Assembly: GCA_936450465.1 (NCBI GenBank)
Contig: OW388296.1
Span: 33,239,875-33,303,874, forward strand
From: Gibbula magus
Taxonomy: Eukaryota; Mollusca; Gastropoda; Trochida; Trochidae
DNA length: 64,000 nucleotides
Direction: 5' to 3'
Notes under the pieces: generated by a model
Told to the model about the DNA's origin: nothing
Database searches by the model: none
Seen by the model: the letters and a program-made list of their open reading frames with translations, nothing else
Made by a program: the position numbers and the translations under genes
Part shown: positions 14,301-25,200 of the stretch, one piece after another
How positions within the stretch are numbered: the first letter of the stretch is position 1
How the letters are laid out: the number at the start of each line of letters is the position of its first letter

Positions 14301-15462
14301 TGGTCTTCTTTGACTTAGAATAATTTCAGTGTTTTTCGGCCAAATTGGCTATGCGACTCTCTGTAAGAGTGAATATAGATTAAAAAGTTAGACAGATAGA
14401 GGGAATCCGAAATAACCATTCGATAGAACACAAGGTTATGAACATCTCAGCCAAGTTTGGTCCTGAAATATGCAGTTTGAAGAAAGTTATTAGCCTCGCT
14501 GTCAAGTAATGTAGTTTGTGGTCTTCTTTGACTTAGAATAATTTCCGTGTTTTTCGGCCAAATTGGCTATCCGACTCTCTGTAAGAGTGAATATAGATTA
14601 AAAAGTAAGACAGATAGAGGAAATCCGAAATAACCATTCGATAGAACACAAGGTTATGAAGATCTCAGCCAAGTTTGGTCCTGAAATATGCAGTTTGAAG
14701 AAAGTTATTAGCCTCGCTTTCAAGTAATGTAGTTTGTGGTCTTCTTTGACTTAGAATAATTTCCGTGTTTTTGGGCCAAATTGGCTATACGACTCTCTGT
14801 AAGAGTGAATATAGATTAATAAGTAAGACAGATAGAGGAAATCCGAAATAACCATTCGATAGAACACAAGGTAATGAACATCTCAGCAAAGTTTGGTCCT
14901 GAAATATGCAGTTTGAAGAAAGTTATTAGCCTCGCTGTCAAGTAATGTAGTTTGTGGTCTTCTTTGACTTAGAATAATTTCTGTGTTTTTGGGCCAAATT
15001 GGCTATGCGACTCTCTGTAAGAGTGAATATAGATTAAAAAGTAAGACAGATAGAGGGAATCCGAAACAGCCATTCGATAGAACACAAGGTTATGAACATC
15101 TCAGCAAAGTTTGGTCCTGAAATATGCAGTTTGAAGAAAGTTATTAGCCTCGCTGTCAAGTAATGTAGTTTGTGGTCTTCTTTGACTTAGAATAATTTCC
15201 GTGTTTTTCGGCCAAATTGGCTATGCGGCTCTCTGTAAGAGTGAATATAGATTAAAAAGTAAGACAGATAGAGGAAATCCGAAATAACCATTCGATAGAA
15301 CACAAGGTAATGAACATCTCAGCCAAGTTTGGTCCTGAAATATGCAGTTTGAAGAAAGTTATTAGCCTCGCTGTCAAGTAATGTAGTTTGTGGTCTTCTT
15401 TGACTTAGAATAATTTCCGTGTTTTTCGGAAAAATTGGCTATGCGACTCTCTGTAAGAGTGA
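11323..15462 (+). repeat. Five-monomer block repeated at 3050-bp offset
   Basis: The block 11323-12412 recurs at 14373-15462, an offset of 14 x 218 - 2 = 3050, the loss being the CT deletion at 13922. Monomers match in order: TTCGGCC...CTATCCG, then GATCTCAG + CTTTCAAG, then ATAAG + TTCTGTG, then GGG + CAGCC ending in TGCGGCTC, then a GGTAATG monomer. They diverge at the end of the fifth monomer (GGGTCAAATTGACT against CGGAAAAATTGGCT). Between the copies are related zone A monomers in another order. Confidence 0.8.
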
Positions 15463-18296
15463 ATATAGATTAATAAGTAAGACAGATAGAGGAAATTCGA
15501 AATAACCATTCGATAGAACACAAGGTAATGAACATCTCAGCAAAGTTTGGTCCTGAAATATGCAGTTTGAAGAAAGTTATTAGCCTCGCTGTCAAGTAAT
15601 GTAGTTTGTGGTCTTCTTTGACTTAGAATAATTTCCGTGTTTTTGTGCCAAATTGGCTATGCGGCTCTCTGTAAGAGTGAATATAGATTAAAAAGTAAGA
15701 CAGATAGAGGAAATCCGAAATAACCATTCGATAGAACACAAGGTAATGAACATCTCAGCCAAGTTTGGTCCTGAAATATGCAGTTTGAAGAAAGTTATTA
15801 GCCTCGCTGTCAAGTAATGTAGTTTGTGGTCTTCTTTGACTTAGAATAATTTCCGTGTTTTTGGGCCAAATTGACTATGCGACTCTCTGTAAGAGTGAAT
15901 ATAGATTAAAAAGTAAGACAGATAGAGGAAATCCGAAATAACCATTCGATAGAACACAAGGTTATGAACATCTCAGCCAAGTTTGGTCCTGAAATATGCA
16001 GTTTGAAGAAAGTTATTAGCCTCGCTGTCAAGTAATGTAGTTTGTGGTCTTCTTTGACTTAGAATAATTTCCGTGTTTTTCGGAAAAATTGGCTATGCGA
16101 CTCTCTGTAAGAGTGAATATAGATTAATAAGTAAGACAGATAGAGGAAATTCGAAATAACCATTCGATAGAACACAAGGTAATGAACATCTCAGCAAAGT
16201 TTGGTCCTGAAATATGCAGTTTGAAGAAAGTTATTAGCCTCGCTGTCAAGTAATGTAGTTTGTGGTCTTCTTTGACTTAGAATAATTTCCGTGTTTTTGT
16301 GCCAAATTGGCTATACGACTCTCTGTAAGAGTGAATATAGATTAAAAAGTAAGACAGATAAAAGAAATCCGAAATAACCATTCGATAGAACACAAGGTAA
16401 TGAACATCTCAGCCAAGTTTGGTCCTGAAATATGCAGTTTGAAGATAGTTATTAGCTTCGCTGTCAAGTAATGTAGTTTGTGGTCTTCTTTGACTTAGAA
16501 TAATTTCCGTGTTTTTCGGCCAAATTGGCTATGCGGCTCTCTGTAAGAGTGAATATAGATTAAAAAGTAAGACAGATAGAGGAAATCCGAAATAACCATT
16601 CGATAGAACACAAGGTAATGAACATCTCAGCCAAGTTTGGTCCTGAAATATGCAGTTTGAAGAAAGTTATTAGCCTCGCTGTCAAGTAATGTAGTTTGTG
16701 GTCTTCTTTGACTTAGAATAATTTCCGTGTTTTTGGGCCAAATTGACTATGCGACTCTCTGTAAGAGTGAATATAGATTAAAAAGTAAGACAGATAGAGG
16801 AAATCCGAAATAACCATTCGATAGAACACAAGGTTATGAACATCTCAGCCAAGTTTGGTCCTGAAATATGCAGTTTGAAGAAAGTTATTAGCCTCGCTGT
16901 CAAGTAATGTAGTTTGTGGTCTTCTTTGACTTAGAATAATTTCCGTGTTTTTCGGCCAAATTGGCTATGCGGCTCTCTGTAAGAGTGAATATAGATTAAA
17001 AAGTAAGACAGATAGAGGAAATCCGAAATAACCATTCGATAGAACACAAGGTAATGAACATCTCAGCCAAGTTTGGTCCTGAAATATGCAGTTTGAAGAA
17101 AGTTATTAGCCTCGCTGTCAAGTAATGTAGTTTGTGGTCTTCTTTGACTTAGAATAATTTCCGTGTTTTTGGGCCAAATTGACTATGCGACTCTCTGTAA
17201 GAGTGAATATAGATTAAAAAGTAAGACAGATAGAGGAAATCCGAAATAACCATTCGATAGAACACAAGGTTATGAACATCTCAGCCAAGTTTGGTCCTGA
17301 AATATGCAGTTTGAAGAAAGTTATTAGCCTCGCTGTCAAGTAATGTAGTTTGTGGTCTTCTTTGACTTAGAATAATTTCCGTGTTTTTCGGAAAAATTGG
17401 CTATGCGACTCTCTGTAAGAGTGAATATAGATTAATAAGTAAGACAGATAGAGGAAATTCGAAATAACCATTCGATAGAACACAAGGTAATGAACATCTC
17501 AGCAAAGTTTGGTCCTGAAATATGCAGTTTGAAGAAAGTTATTAGCCTCGCTGTCAAGTAATGTAGTTTGTGGTCTTCTTTGACTTAGAATAATTTCCGT
17601 GTTTTTGTGCCAAATTGGCTATACGACTCTCTGTAAGAGTGAATATAGATTAAAAAGTAAGACAGATAGAGGAAATCCGAAATAACCATTCGATAGAACA
17701 CAAGGTTATGAACATCTCAGCCAAGTTTGGTCCTGAAATATGCAGTTTGAAGAAAGTTATTAGCCTCGCTGTCAAGTAATGTAGTTTGTGGTCTTCTTTG
17801 ACTTAGAATAATTTCCGTGTTTTTCGGAAAAATTGGCTATGCGACTCTCTGTAAGAGTGAATATAGATTAATAAGTAAGACAGATAGAGGAAATTCGAAA
17901 TAACCATTCGATAGAACACAAGGTAATGAACATCTCAGCAAAGTTTGGTCCTGAAATATGCAGTTTGAAGAAAGTTATTAGCCTCGCTGTCAAGTAATGT
18001 AGTTTGTGGTCTTCTTTGACTTAGAATAATTTCCGTGTTTTTGTGCCAAATTGGCTATACGACTCTCTGTAAGAGTGAATATAGATTAAAAAGTAAGACA
18101 GATAAAAGAAATCCGAAATAACCATTCGATAGAACACAAGGTAATGAACATCTCAGCCAAGTTTGGTCCTGAAATATGCAGTTTGAAGATAGTTATTAGC
18201 TTCGCTGTCAAGTAATGTAGTTTGTGGTCTTCTTTGACTTAGAATAATTTCCGTGTTTTTGGGCCAAATTGGCTATGCGACTCTCTGTAAGAGTGA
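12195..18296 (+). repeat. Nested dimer/trimer region with CGGAAAAATTGG and TGCGGCTC variants
   Basis: The monomer ending CGGAAAAATTGG occurs near 12595, 15427, 16081, 17389 and 17825; the last four are spaced 654, 1308 and 436 bp, that is 3, 6 and 2 monomers. In each case the next monomer carries ATAAGTAAG with AAATTCG, a linked pair. A second pair (TGCGGCTC end followed by a monomer ending ATTGACTATGCG) alternates with it, for example 16553 and 16989. The order looks like several short duplications stacked on each other. CGGAAAAATTGG destroys the GCCAA-A-TTGGC dyad. Confidence 0.75.
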
Positions 18297-18732
18297 ATAT
18301 AGATTAATAAGTAAGACAGATAGAGGAAATCCGAAATAACCATTCGATAGAACACAAGGTTATGGACATCTCAGCAAAGTTTGGTCCTGAAATATGCAGT
18401 TTGAAAAAAGTTATTAGCCTCGCTGTCAAGTAATGTAGTTTGTGGTCTTCTTTGACTTAGAATAATGTCCGTGTTTTTCGGCCAAACTGTCTGTGCGACT
18501 CTCTGTAAGAATGAATATAGATTTAAAAGTAAGACAGATAGAGGAAATCCGAAATAACCATTCGATTGAACACAAGGTAATGAACATCTCAGCCAAGTTT
18601 GGTCCTGAAATATGCAGTTTGAAGAAAGTTATTAGCCTCGCTGTCAAGTAATGTAGTTTGTGGTCTTCTTTGACTTAGAATAATTTCCGTGTTTTTGTGC
18701 CAAATTGGCTATGCGACTCTCTGTAAGAGTGA
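18297..18732 (+). repeat. Divergent junction monomers between zones A and B
   Basis: Two consecutive monomers carry an unusual number of private changes: TTATGGAC near 18361, AATGTCCGTG at about 18465, AAACTGTCTGTGCG at about 18484, AGAATGAATATAG at about 18508, GATTTAAAAG at about 18519, and CGATTGAAC near 18564. They sit where zone A markers stop and zone B markers begin. The AACTGTCTG change breaks the first dyad. Such divergence is expected at an old recombination boundary that has escaped homogenisation; that reading is inference. Confidence 0.65.
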
Positions 18733-19352
18733 ATATAGATTAAAAAGTATGACAGATAGAGGAAATCCGAAATAACCATTCGATAGAACACAAGGTAATG
18801 AACATCTCAGCAAAGTTTGGTCCTGAAATATGCAGTTTGAAGAAAGTTATTAGCCTCGCTGTCAAGTAATGTAGTTTGTGGTCTTCTTTGACTTAGAATA
18901 ATTTCCGTGCTTTTCGGCCAAATTGGCTATGCGACTCTCTGTAAGAGTGAATATAGATTAATAAGTAAGACAGATAGAGGAAATCCGAAATAACCATTCG
19001 ATAGAACACAAGGTAATGAACATCTCAGCAAAGTGTTGTCCTGAAATATGCAGTTTGAAGAAAGTTATTAGCCTCGCTGTCAAGTAATGTAGTTTGTGGT
19101 CTTCTTTGACTTAGAATAATTTCTGTGTTTTTGGGCCAAATTGGCTATGCGACTCTCTGTAAGAGTGAATATAGATTAAAAAGTAAGACAGATAGAGGAA
19201 ATCCGAAATAACCATTCGATAGAACACAAGGTTATGAACATCTCAGCCAAGTTTGGTCCTGAAATATGCAGTTTGAAGAAAGTTATTAGCCTCGCTGTCA
19301 AGTAATGTAGTTTGTGGTCTTCTTTGACTTAGAATAATTTCCGTGTTTTTGG

Positions 19353-19363
19353 GCCAAATTGGC
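19353..19363. other. Dyad 1 of the monomer: GCCAA-A-TTGGC
   Basis: Shown on the reference monomer; it is present in most copies at monomer positions 185-195. Perfect five-base arms around one central base. The GGG, CGG and GTG variants just upstream all keep it. It is broken or weakened in the CGGAAAAATTGG, TTGGTTATG, AATTTGCT and AACTGTCTG variants. A role in protein binding or non-B DNA structure is possible but unproven. Confidence 0.7.
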
Positions 19364-19369
19364 TATGCG

Positions 19370-19384
19370 ACTCTCTGTAAGAGT
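19370..19384. other. Dyad 2 of the monomer: ACTCT-CTGTA-AGAGT
   Basis: Shown on the reference monomer at monomer positions 202-216, six bases after dyad 1. Perfect five-base arms and a five-base loop. The recurrent CT deletion turns it into ACTCT-GTA-AGAGT: arms intact, loop of three. Very few copies change the arms (for example GCGGCTCTC, GCGATTCTC and GACTTTCTG). Same caveat on function as dyad 1. Confidence 0.7.
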
Positions 19385-22218
19385 GAATATAGATTAAAAA
19401 GTAAGACAGATAGAGGGAATCCGAAATAACCATTCGATAGAACACAAGGTTATGAACATCTCAGCCAAGTTTGGTCCTGAAATATGCAGTTTGAAGAAAG
19501 TTATTAGCCTCGCTGTCAAGTAATGTAGTTTGTGGTCTTCTTTGACTTAGAATAATTTCCGTGTTTTTCGGCCAAATTGGCTATGCGACTCTCTGTAAGA
19601 GTGAATATAGATTAAAAAGTAAGACAGATAGAGGAAATCCGAAATAACCATTCGATAGAACACAAGGTAATGAACCTCTCAGCCAAGTTTGGTCCTGAAA
19701 TATGCAGTTTGAAGATAGTTATTAGCCTCGCTGTCAAGTAATGTAGTTTGTGATCTTCTTTGACTTAGAATAATGTATGTGTTTTTGGGCCAAATTGGCT
19801 ATGCGACTCTCTGTAAGAGTTAATATAGATTAAAAAGTAAGACAGATAGAGGAAATCCGAAATAACCATTCGATAGAACACAAGGTTATGAACATCTCAG
19901 CAAAGTGTTGTCCTGAAATATGCAGTTTGAAGAAAGTTATTAGCCTCGCTGTCAAGTAATGTAGTTTGTGGTCTTCTTTGACTTAGAATAATTTCCGTGT
20001 TTTTGGGCCAAATTGGCTATGCGACTCTCTGTAAGAGTGAATATAGATTAAAAAGTAAGACAGATAGAGAAAATACGAAATAACCATTCGATAGAACACA
20101 AGGTAATGAACATCTCAGCAAAGTTTGGTCCTGAAATATGCAGTTTGAAGAAAGTTATTAGCCTCGCTGTCAAGTAATGTAGTTTGTGGTCTTCTTTGAC
20201 TTAGAATAATTTCCGTGCTTTTCGGCCAAATTGGCTATGCGACTCTCTGTAAGAGTGAATATAGATTAAAAAGTAAGACAGATAGAGGAAATCCGAAATA
20301 ACCATTCGATAGAACACAAGGTAATGAACATCTCAGCCAAGTTTGGTCCTGAAATATGCAGTTTGAAGATAGTTATTAGCTTCGCTGTCAAGTAATGTAG
20401 TTTGTGGTCTTCTTTGACTTAGAATAATTTCCGTGTTTTTGGGCCAAATTGGCTATGCGACTCTCTGTAAGAGTGAATATAGATTAATAAGTAAGACAGA
20501 TAGAGGAAATCCGAAATAACCATTCGATAGAACACAAGGTAATGAACATCTCAGCAAAGTTTGGTCCTGAAATATGCAGTTTGAAGAAAGTTATTAGCCT
20601 CGCTGTCAAGTAATGTAGTTTGTGGTCTTCTTTGACTTAGAATAATTTCTGTGTTTTTGGGCCAAATTGGCTATGCGACTCTCTGTAAGAGTGAATAAAG
20701 ATTAAAAAGTAAGACAGATAGAGGGAATCCGAAATAGCCATTCGATAGAACACAAGGTTATGAACATCTCAGCAATGTTTGGTCCTGAAATATGCAGTTT
20801 GAAGAAAGTTATTAGCCTCGCTGTTAATGAATGTAGTTTGTGGTCTTCTTTGACTTAGAATAATTTCAGTGTTTCGGCCAAATTGGCTATGCGACTCTCT
20901 GTAAGAGTGAATATAGATTAAAAAGTTAGACAGATAGAGGTAATCCGAAATAACCATTCGATAGAACACAAGGTTATGAACATCTCAGCCAAGTTTGGTC
21001 CTGAAATATGCAGTTTGAAGAAAGTTATTAGCCTCGCTGTCAAGTAATGTAGTTTGTGGTCTTCTTTGACTTAGAATAATTTCCGTGTTTTTGTGCCAAA
21101 TTGGCTATGCGACTCTCTGTAAGAGTGAATATAGATTAAAAAGTAAGACAGATAGAGGAAATCCGAAATAACCATTCGATAGAACACAAGGTAATGAACA
21201 TCTCAGCAAAGTTTGGTCCTGAAATATGCAGTTTGAAGAAAGTTATTAGCCTCGCTGTCAAGTAATGTAGTTTGTGGTCTTCTTTGACTTAGAATAATTT
21301 CCGTGCTTTTCGGCCAAATTGGCTATGCGACTCTCTGTAAGAGTGAATATAGATTAATAAGTAAGACAGATAGAGGAAATCCGAAATAACCATTCGATAG
21401 AACACAAGGTAATGAACATCTCAGCAAAGTGTTGTCCTGAAATATGCAGTTTGAAGAAAGTTATTAGCCTCGCTGTCAAGTAATGTAGTTTGTGGTCTTC
21501 TTTGACTTAGAATAATTTCTGTGTTTTTGGGCCAAATTGGCTATGCGACTCTCTGTAAGAGTGAATATAGATTAAAAAGTAAGACAGATAGAGGAAATCC
21601 GAAATAACCATTCGATAGAACACAAGGTAATGAACATCTCAGCAAAGTTTGGTCCTGAAATATGCAGTTTGAAGAAAGTTATTAGCCTCGCTGTCAAGTA
21701 ATGTAGTTTGTGGTCTTCTTTGACTTAGAATAATTTCCGTGCTTTTCGGCCAAATTGGCTATGCGACTCTCTGTAAGAGTGAATATAGATTAATAAGTAA
21801 GACAGATAGAGGAAATCCGAAATAACCATTCGATAGAACACAAGGTAATGAACATCTCAGCAAAGTGTTGTCCTGAAATATGCAGTTTGAAGAAAGTTAT
21901 TAGCCTCGCTGTCAAGTAATGTAGTTTGTGGTCTTCTTTGACTTAGAATAATTTCTGTGTTTTTCGGCCAAATTGGCTATGCGACTCTCTGTAAGAGTGA
22001 ATATAGATTAAAAAGTAAGACAGATAGAGGAAATCCGAAATAACCATTCGATAGAACACAAGGTTATGAACATCTCAGCAAAGTTTGGTCCTTAAATATG
22101 CAGTTTGAAGAAAGTTATTAGCCTCGCTGTCAAGTAATGTAGTTTGTGGTCTTCTTTGACTTAGAATAATTTCCGTGTTTTTGGGCCAAATTGGCTATGC
22201 GACTCTCTGTAAGAGTGA

Positions 22219-25200
22219 ATATAGATTAAAAAGTAAGACAGATAGAGGAAATCCGAAATAACCATTCGATAGAACACAAGGTTATGAACATCTCAGCCAA
22301 GTTTGGTCCTGAAATATGCAGTTTGAAGAAAGTTATTAGCCTCGCTGTCAAGTAATGTAGTTTGTGGTCTTCTTTGACTTAGAATAATTTCCGTGTTTTT
22401 CGGCCAAATTGGCTATGCGACTCTCTGTAAGAGTGAATATAGATTAAAAAGTAAGACAGATAGAGGAAATCCGAAATAACCATTCGATAGAACACAAGGT
22501 AATGAACCTCTCAGCCAAGTTTGGTCCTGAAATATGCAGTTTGAAGATAGTTATTAGCCTCGCTGTCAAGTAATGTAGTTTGTGATCTTCTTTAACTTAG
22601 AATAATGTATGTGTTTTTGGGCCAAATTGGCTATGCGACTCTCTGTAAGAGTTAATATAGATTACAAAGTAAGACAGATAGAGGAAATCCGAAATAACCA
22701 TTCGATAGAACACAAGGTTATGAACATCTCAGCAAAGTGTTGTCCTGAAATATGCAGTTTGAAGAAAGTTATTAGCCTCGCTGTCAAGTAATGTAGTTTG
22801 TGGTCTTCTTTGACTTAGAATAATTTCCGTGTTTTTGGGCCAAATTGGCTATGCGACTCTCTGTAAGAGTGAATATAGATTAATAAGTAAGACAGATAGA
22901 GGAAATCCGAAATAACCATTCGATAGAACACAAGGTAATGAACATCTCAGCAAAGTTTGGTCCTGAAATATGCAGTTTGAAGAAAGTTATTAGCCTCGCT
23001 GTCAAGTAATGTAGTTTGTGGTCTTCTTTGACTTAGAATAATTTCTGTGTTTTTGGGCCAAATTGGCTATGCGACTCTCTGTAAGAGTGAAAAAAGATTA
23101 AAAAGTAAGACAGATAGAGGGAATCCGAAATAGCCATTCGATAGAACACAAGGTTATGAACATCTCAGCAATGTTTGGTCCTGAAATATGCAGTTTGAAG
23201 AAAGTTATTAGCCTCGCTGTTAATGAATGTAGTTTGTGGTCTTCTTTGACTTAGAATAATTTCAGTGTTTTTCGACCAAATTGGCTATGCGACTCTCTGT
23301 AAGAGTGAATATAGATTAAAAAGTTAGACAGATAGAGGTAATCCGAAATAACCATTCGATAGAACACAAGGTTATGAACATCTCAGCCAAGTTTGGTCCT
23401 GAAATATGCAGTTTGAAGAAAGTTATTAGCCTCGCTGTCAAGTAATGTAGTTTGTGGTCTTCTTTGACTTAGAATAATTTCCGTGTTTTTGTGCCAAATT
23501 GGCTATGCGACTCTCTGTAAGAGTGAATATAGATTAAAAAGTAAGACAGATAGAGGAAATCCGAAATAACCATTCGATAGAACACAAGGTAATGAACATC
23601 TCAGCAAAGTTTGGTCCTGAAATATGCAGTTTGAAGAAAGTTATTAGCCTCGCTGTCAAGTAATGTAGTTTGTGGTCTTCTTTGACTTAGAATAATTTCC
23701 GTGCTTTTCGGCCAAATTGGCTATGCGACTCTCTGTAAGAGTGAATATAGATTAATAAGTAAGACAGATAGAGGAAATCCGAAATAACCATTCGATAGAA
23801 CACAAGGTAATGAACATCTCAGCAAAGTGTTGTCCTGAAATATGCAGTTTGAAGAAAGTTATTAGCCTCGCTGTCAAGTAATGTAGTTTGTGGTCTTCTT
23901 TGACTTAGAATAATTTCTGTGTTTTTGGGCCAAATTGGCTATGCGACTCTCTGTAAGAGTGAATATAGATTAAAAAGTAAGACAGATAGAGGAAATCCGA
24001 AATAACCATTCGATAGAACACAAGGTTATGAACATCTCAGCCAAGTTTGGTCCTGAAATATGCAGTTTGAAGAAAGTTATTAGCCTCGCTGTCAAGTAAT
24101 GTAGTTTGTGGTCTTCTTTGACTTAGAATAATTTCCGTGTTTTTGGGCCAAATTGGCTATGCGACTCTCTGTAAGAGTGAATATAGATTAAAAAGTAAGA
24201 CAGATAGAGGAAATCCGAAATAACCATTCGATAGAACACAAGGTTATGAACATCTCAGCCAAGTTTGGTCCTGAAATATGCAGTTTGAAGAAAGTTATTA
24301 GCCTCGCTGTCAAGTAATGTAGTTTGTGGTCTTCTTTGACTTAGAATAATTTCCGTGTTTTTCGGCCAAATTGGCTATGCGACTCTCTGTAAGAGTGAAT
24401 ATAGATTAAAAAGTAAGACAGATAGAGGAAATCCGAAATAACCATTCGATAGAACACAAGGTAATGAACCTCTCAGCCAAGTTTGGTCCTGAAATATGCA
24501 GTTTGAAGATAGTTATTAGCCTCGCTGTCAAGTAATGTAGTTTGTGATCTTCTTTAACTTAGAATAATGTATGTGTTTTTGGGCCAAATTGGCTATGCGA
24601 CTCTCTGTAAGAGTTAATATAGATTACAAAGTAAGACAGATAGAGGAAATCCGAAATAACCATTCGATAGAACACAAGGTTATGAACATCTCAGCAAAGT
24701 GTTGTCCTGAAATATGCAGTTTGAAGAAAGTTATTAGCCTCGCTGTCAAGTAATGTAGTTTGTGGTCTTCTTTGACTTAGAATAATTTCCGTGTTTTTGG
24801 GCCAAATTGGCTATGCGACTCTCTGTAAGAGTGAATATAGATTAAAAAGTAAGACAGATAGAGAAAATACGAAATAACCATTCGATAGAACACAAGGTAA
24901 TGAACATCTCAGCAAAGTTTGGTCCTGAAATATGCAGTTTGAAGAAAGTTATTAGCCTCGCTGTCAAGTAATGTAGTTTGTGGTCTTCTTTGACTTAGAA
25001 TAATTTCCGTGCTTTTCGGCCAAATTGGCTATGCGACTCTCTGTAAGAGTGAATATAGATTAAAAAGTAAGACAGATAGAGGAAATCCGAAATAACCATT
25101 CGATAGAACACAAGGTAATGAACATCTCAGCCAAGTTTGGTCCTGAAATATGCAGTTTGAAGATAGTTATTAGCTTCGCTGTCAAGTAATGTAGTTTGTG

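Larger units (their letters stand above)
1..18296 (+). repeat. Array zone A (variant family with CTTTCAAG, GATCTCAG, CAATTAATG)
   Basis: About 84 monomers. Zone markers are the GATCTCAG + GCTTTCAAG monomer followed by an ATAAGTAAG monomer (for example at 1, about 6317, 6971, 7841, 9365, 10235, 11541, 14591), the GTCAATTAATG variant, CAGCC at sites 41-45, TTTATGTG, and toward the end CGGAAAAATTGG and TGCGGCTC. Eight of the 20 CT-deleted 216-bp monomers lie here, all before 14 kb. Block duplications (11-mer and 5-monomer block) are listed separately. There is no non-satellite sequence. Confidence 0.75.
19169..19386 (+). repeat. Representative consensus monomer (218 bp)
   Basis: This copy carries the majority base at nearly every diagnostic site, so it can serve as reference. 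Within the monomer (1 = first A of ATATAGATTA) the common variant sites are about 12 (A/T), 17 (A/T), 31 (A/G/T), 41-43 (TAA/CAG/TAG), 65 (T/A), 71-72 (CA/GA/CC), 78 (G/T), 80 (C/A), 85 and 87 (GTTTGG/GTGTTG), 109 (G/A), 112 (A/T), 123 (C/T), 129 (G/T), 134 (G/T), 171-174 (TTCC/TTCT/TTCA/TTAT/GTCT/GTAT), 179-185 (TTTGGG, TTTCGG, TTTGTG, TTGTTCGG) and 196-199 (TATG/TATC/TATA). The stretch about 135-165, around AGTTTGTGGTCTTC, is the least variable by eye. It contains 5 CpG (positions 36, 49, 125, 174, 200). Confidence 0.9.

Noticed and set aside
18426..18647. Reverse-strand open reading frame of 73 codons, recurring at 25400-25621, 30196-30417 and 54611-54832
   Set aside because: It is satellite sequence read across one monomer. 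Because 218 is 2 modulo 3 the frame shifts at every monomer and stops soon follow. It appears only where particular variants are adjacent, and the copies are identical because the DNA is repeated, not because the protein is conserved. No motif is recognisable.
19169..19190. TATA-like promoter at ATATAGATTAAAAAG
   Set aside because: It is AT-rich satellite sequence present in every monomer, with no associated initiator or reading frame. Satellite transcription is possible but not shown by the sequence.
19211..19225. Pol III B-box-like TTCGA (tRNA/SINE origin of the satellite)
   Set aside because: Only the TTCGA core matches; the flanking GG and CC of a B box are absent and no A box lies at suitable spacing. 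No tRNA fold is visible.
20690..20700. AATAAA-like polyadenylation signal in the GAATAAAG variant (also 34208 and 36388)
   Set aside because: It is a single-base variant of the satellite sequence GAATATAG and occurs without any gene upstream.
22609..22791. Forward open reading frame of 60 codons, repeated at 24571, 27405 and 29367
   Set aside because: It starts at the ATG created by the AATGTATGTG variant and ends within the next monomer. Its copies mark the 1962- and 4796-bp duplications, not a gene family.
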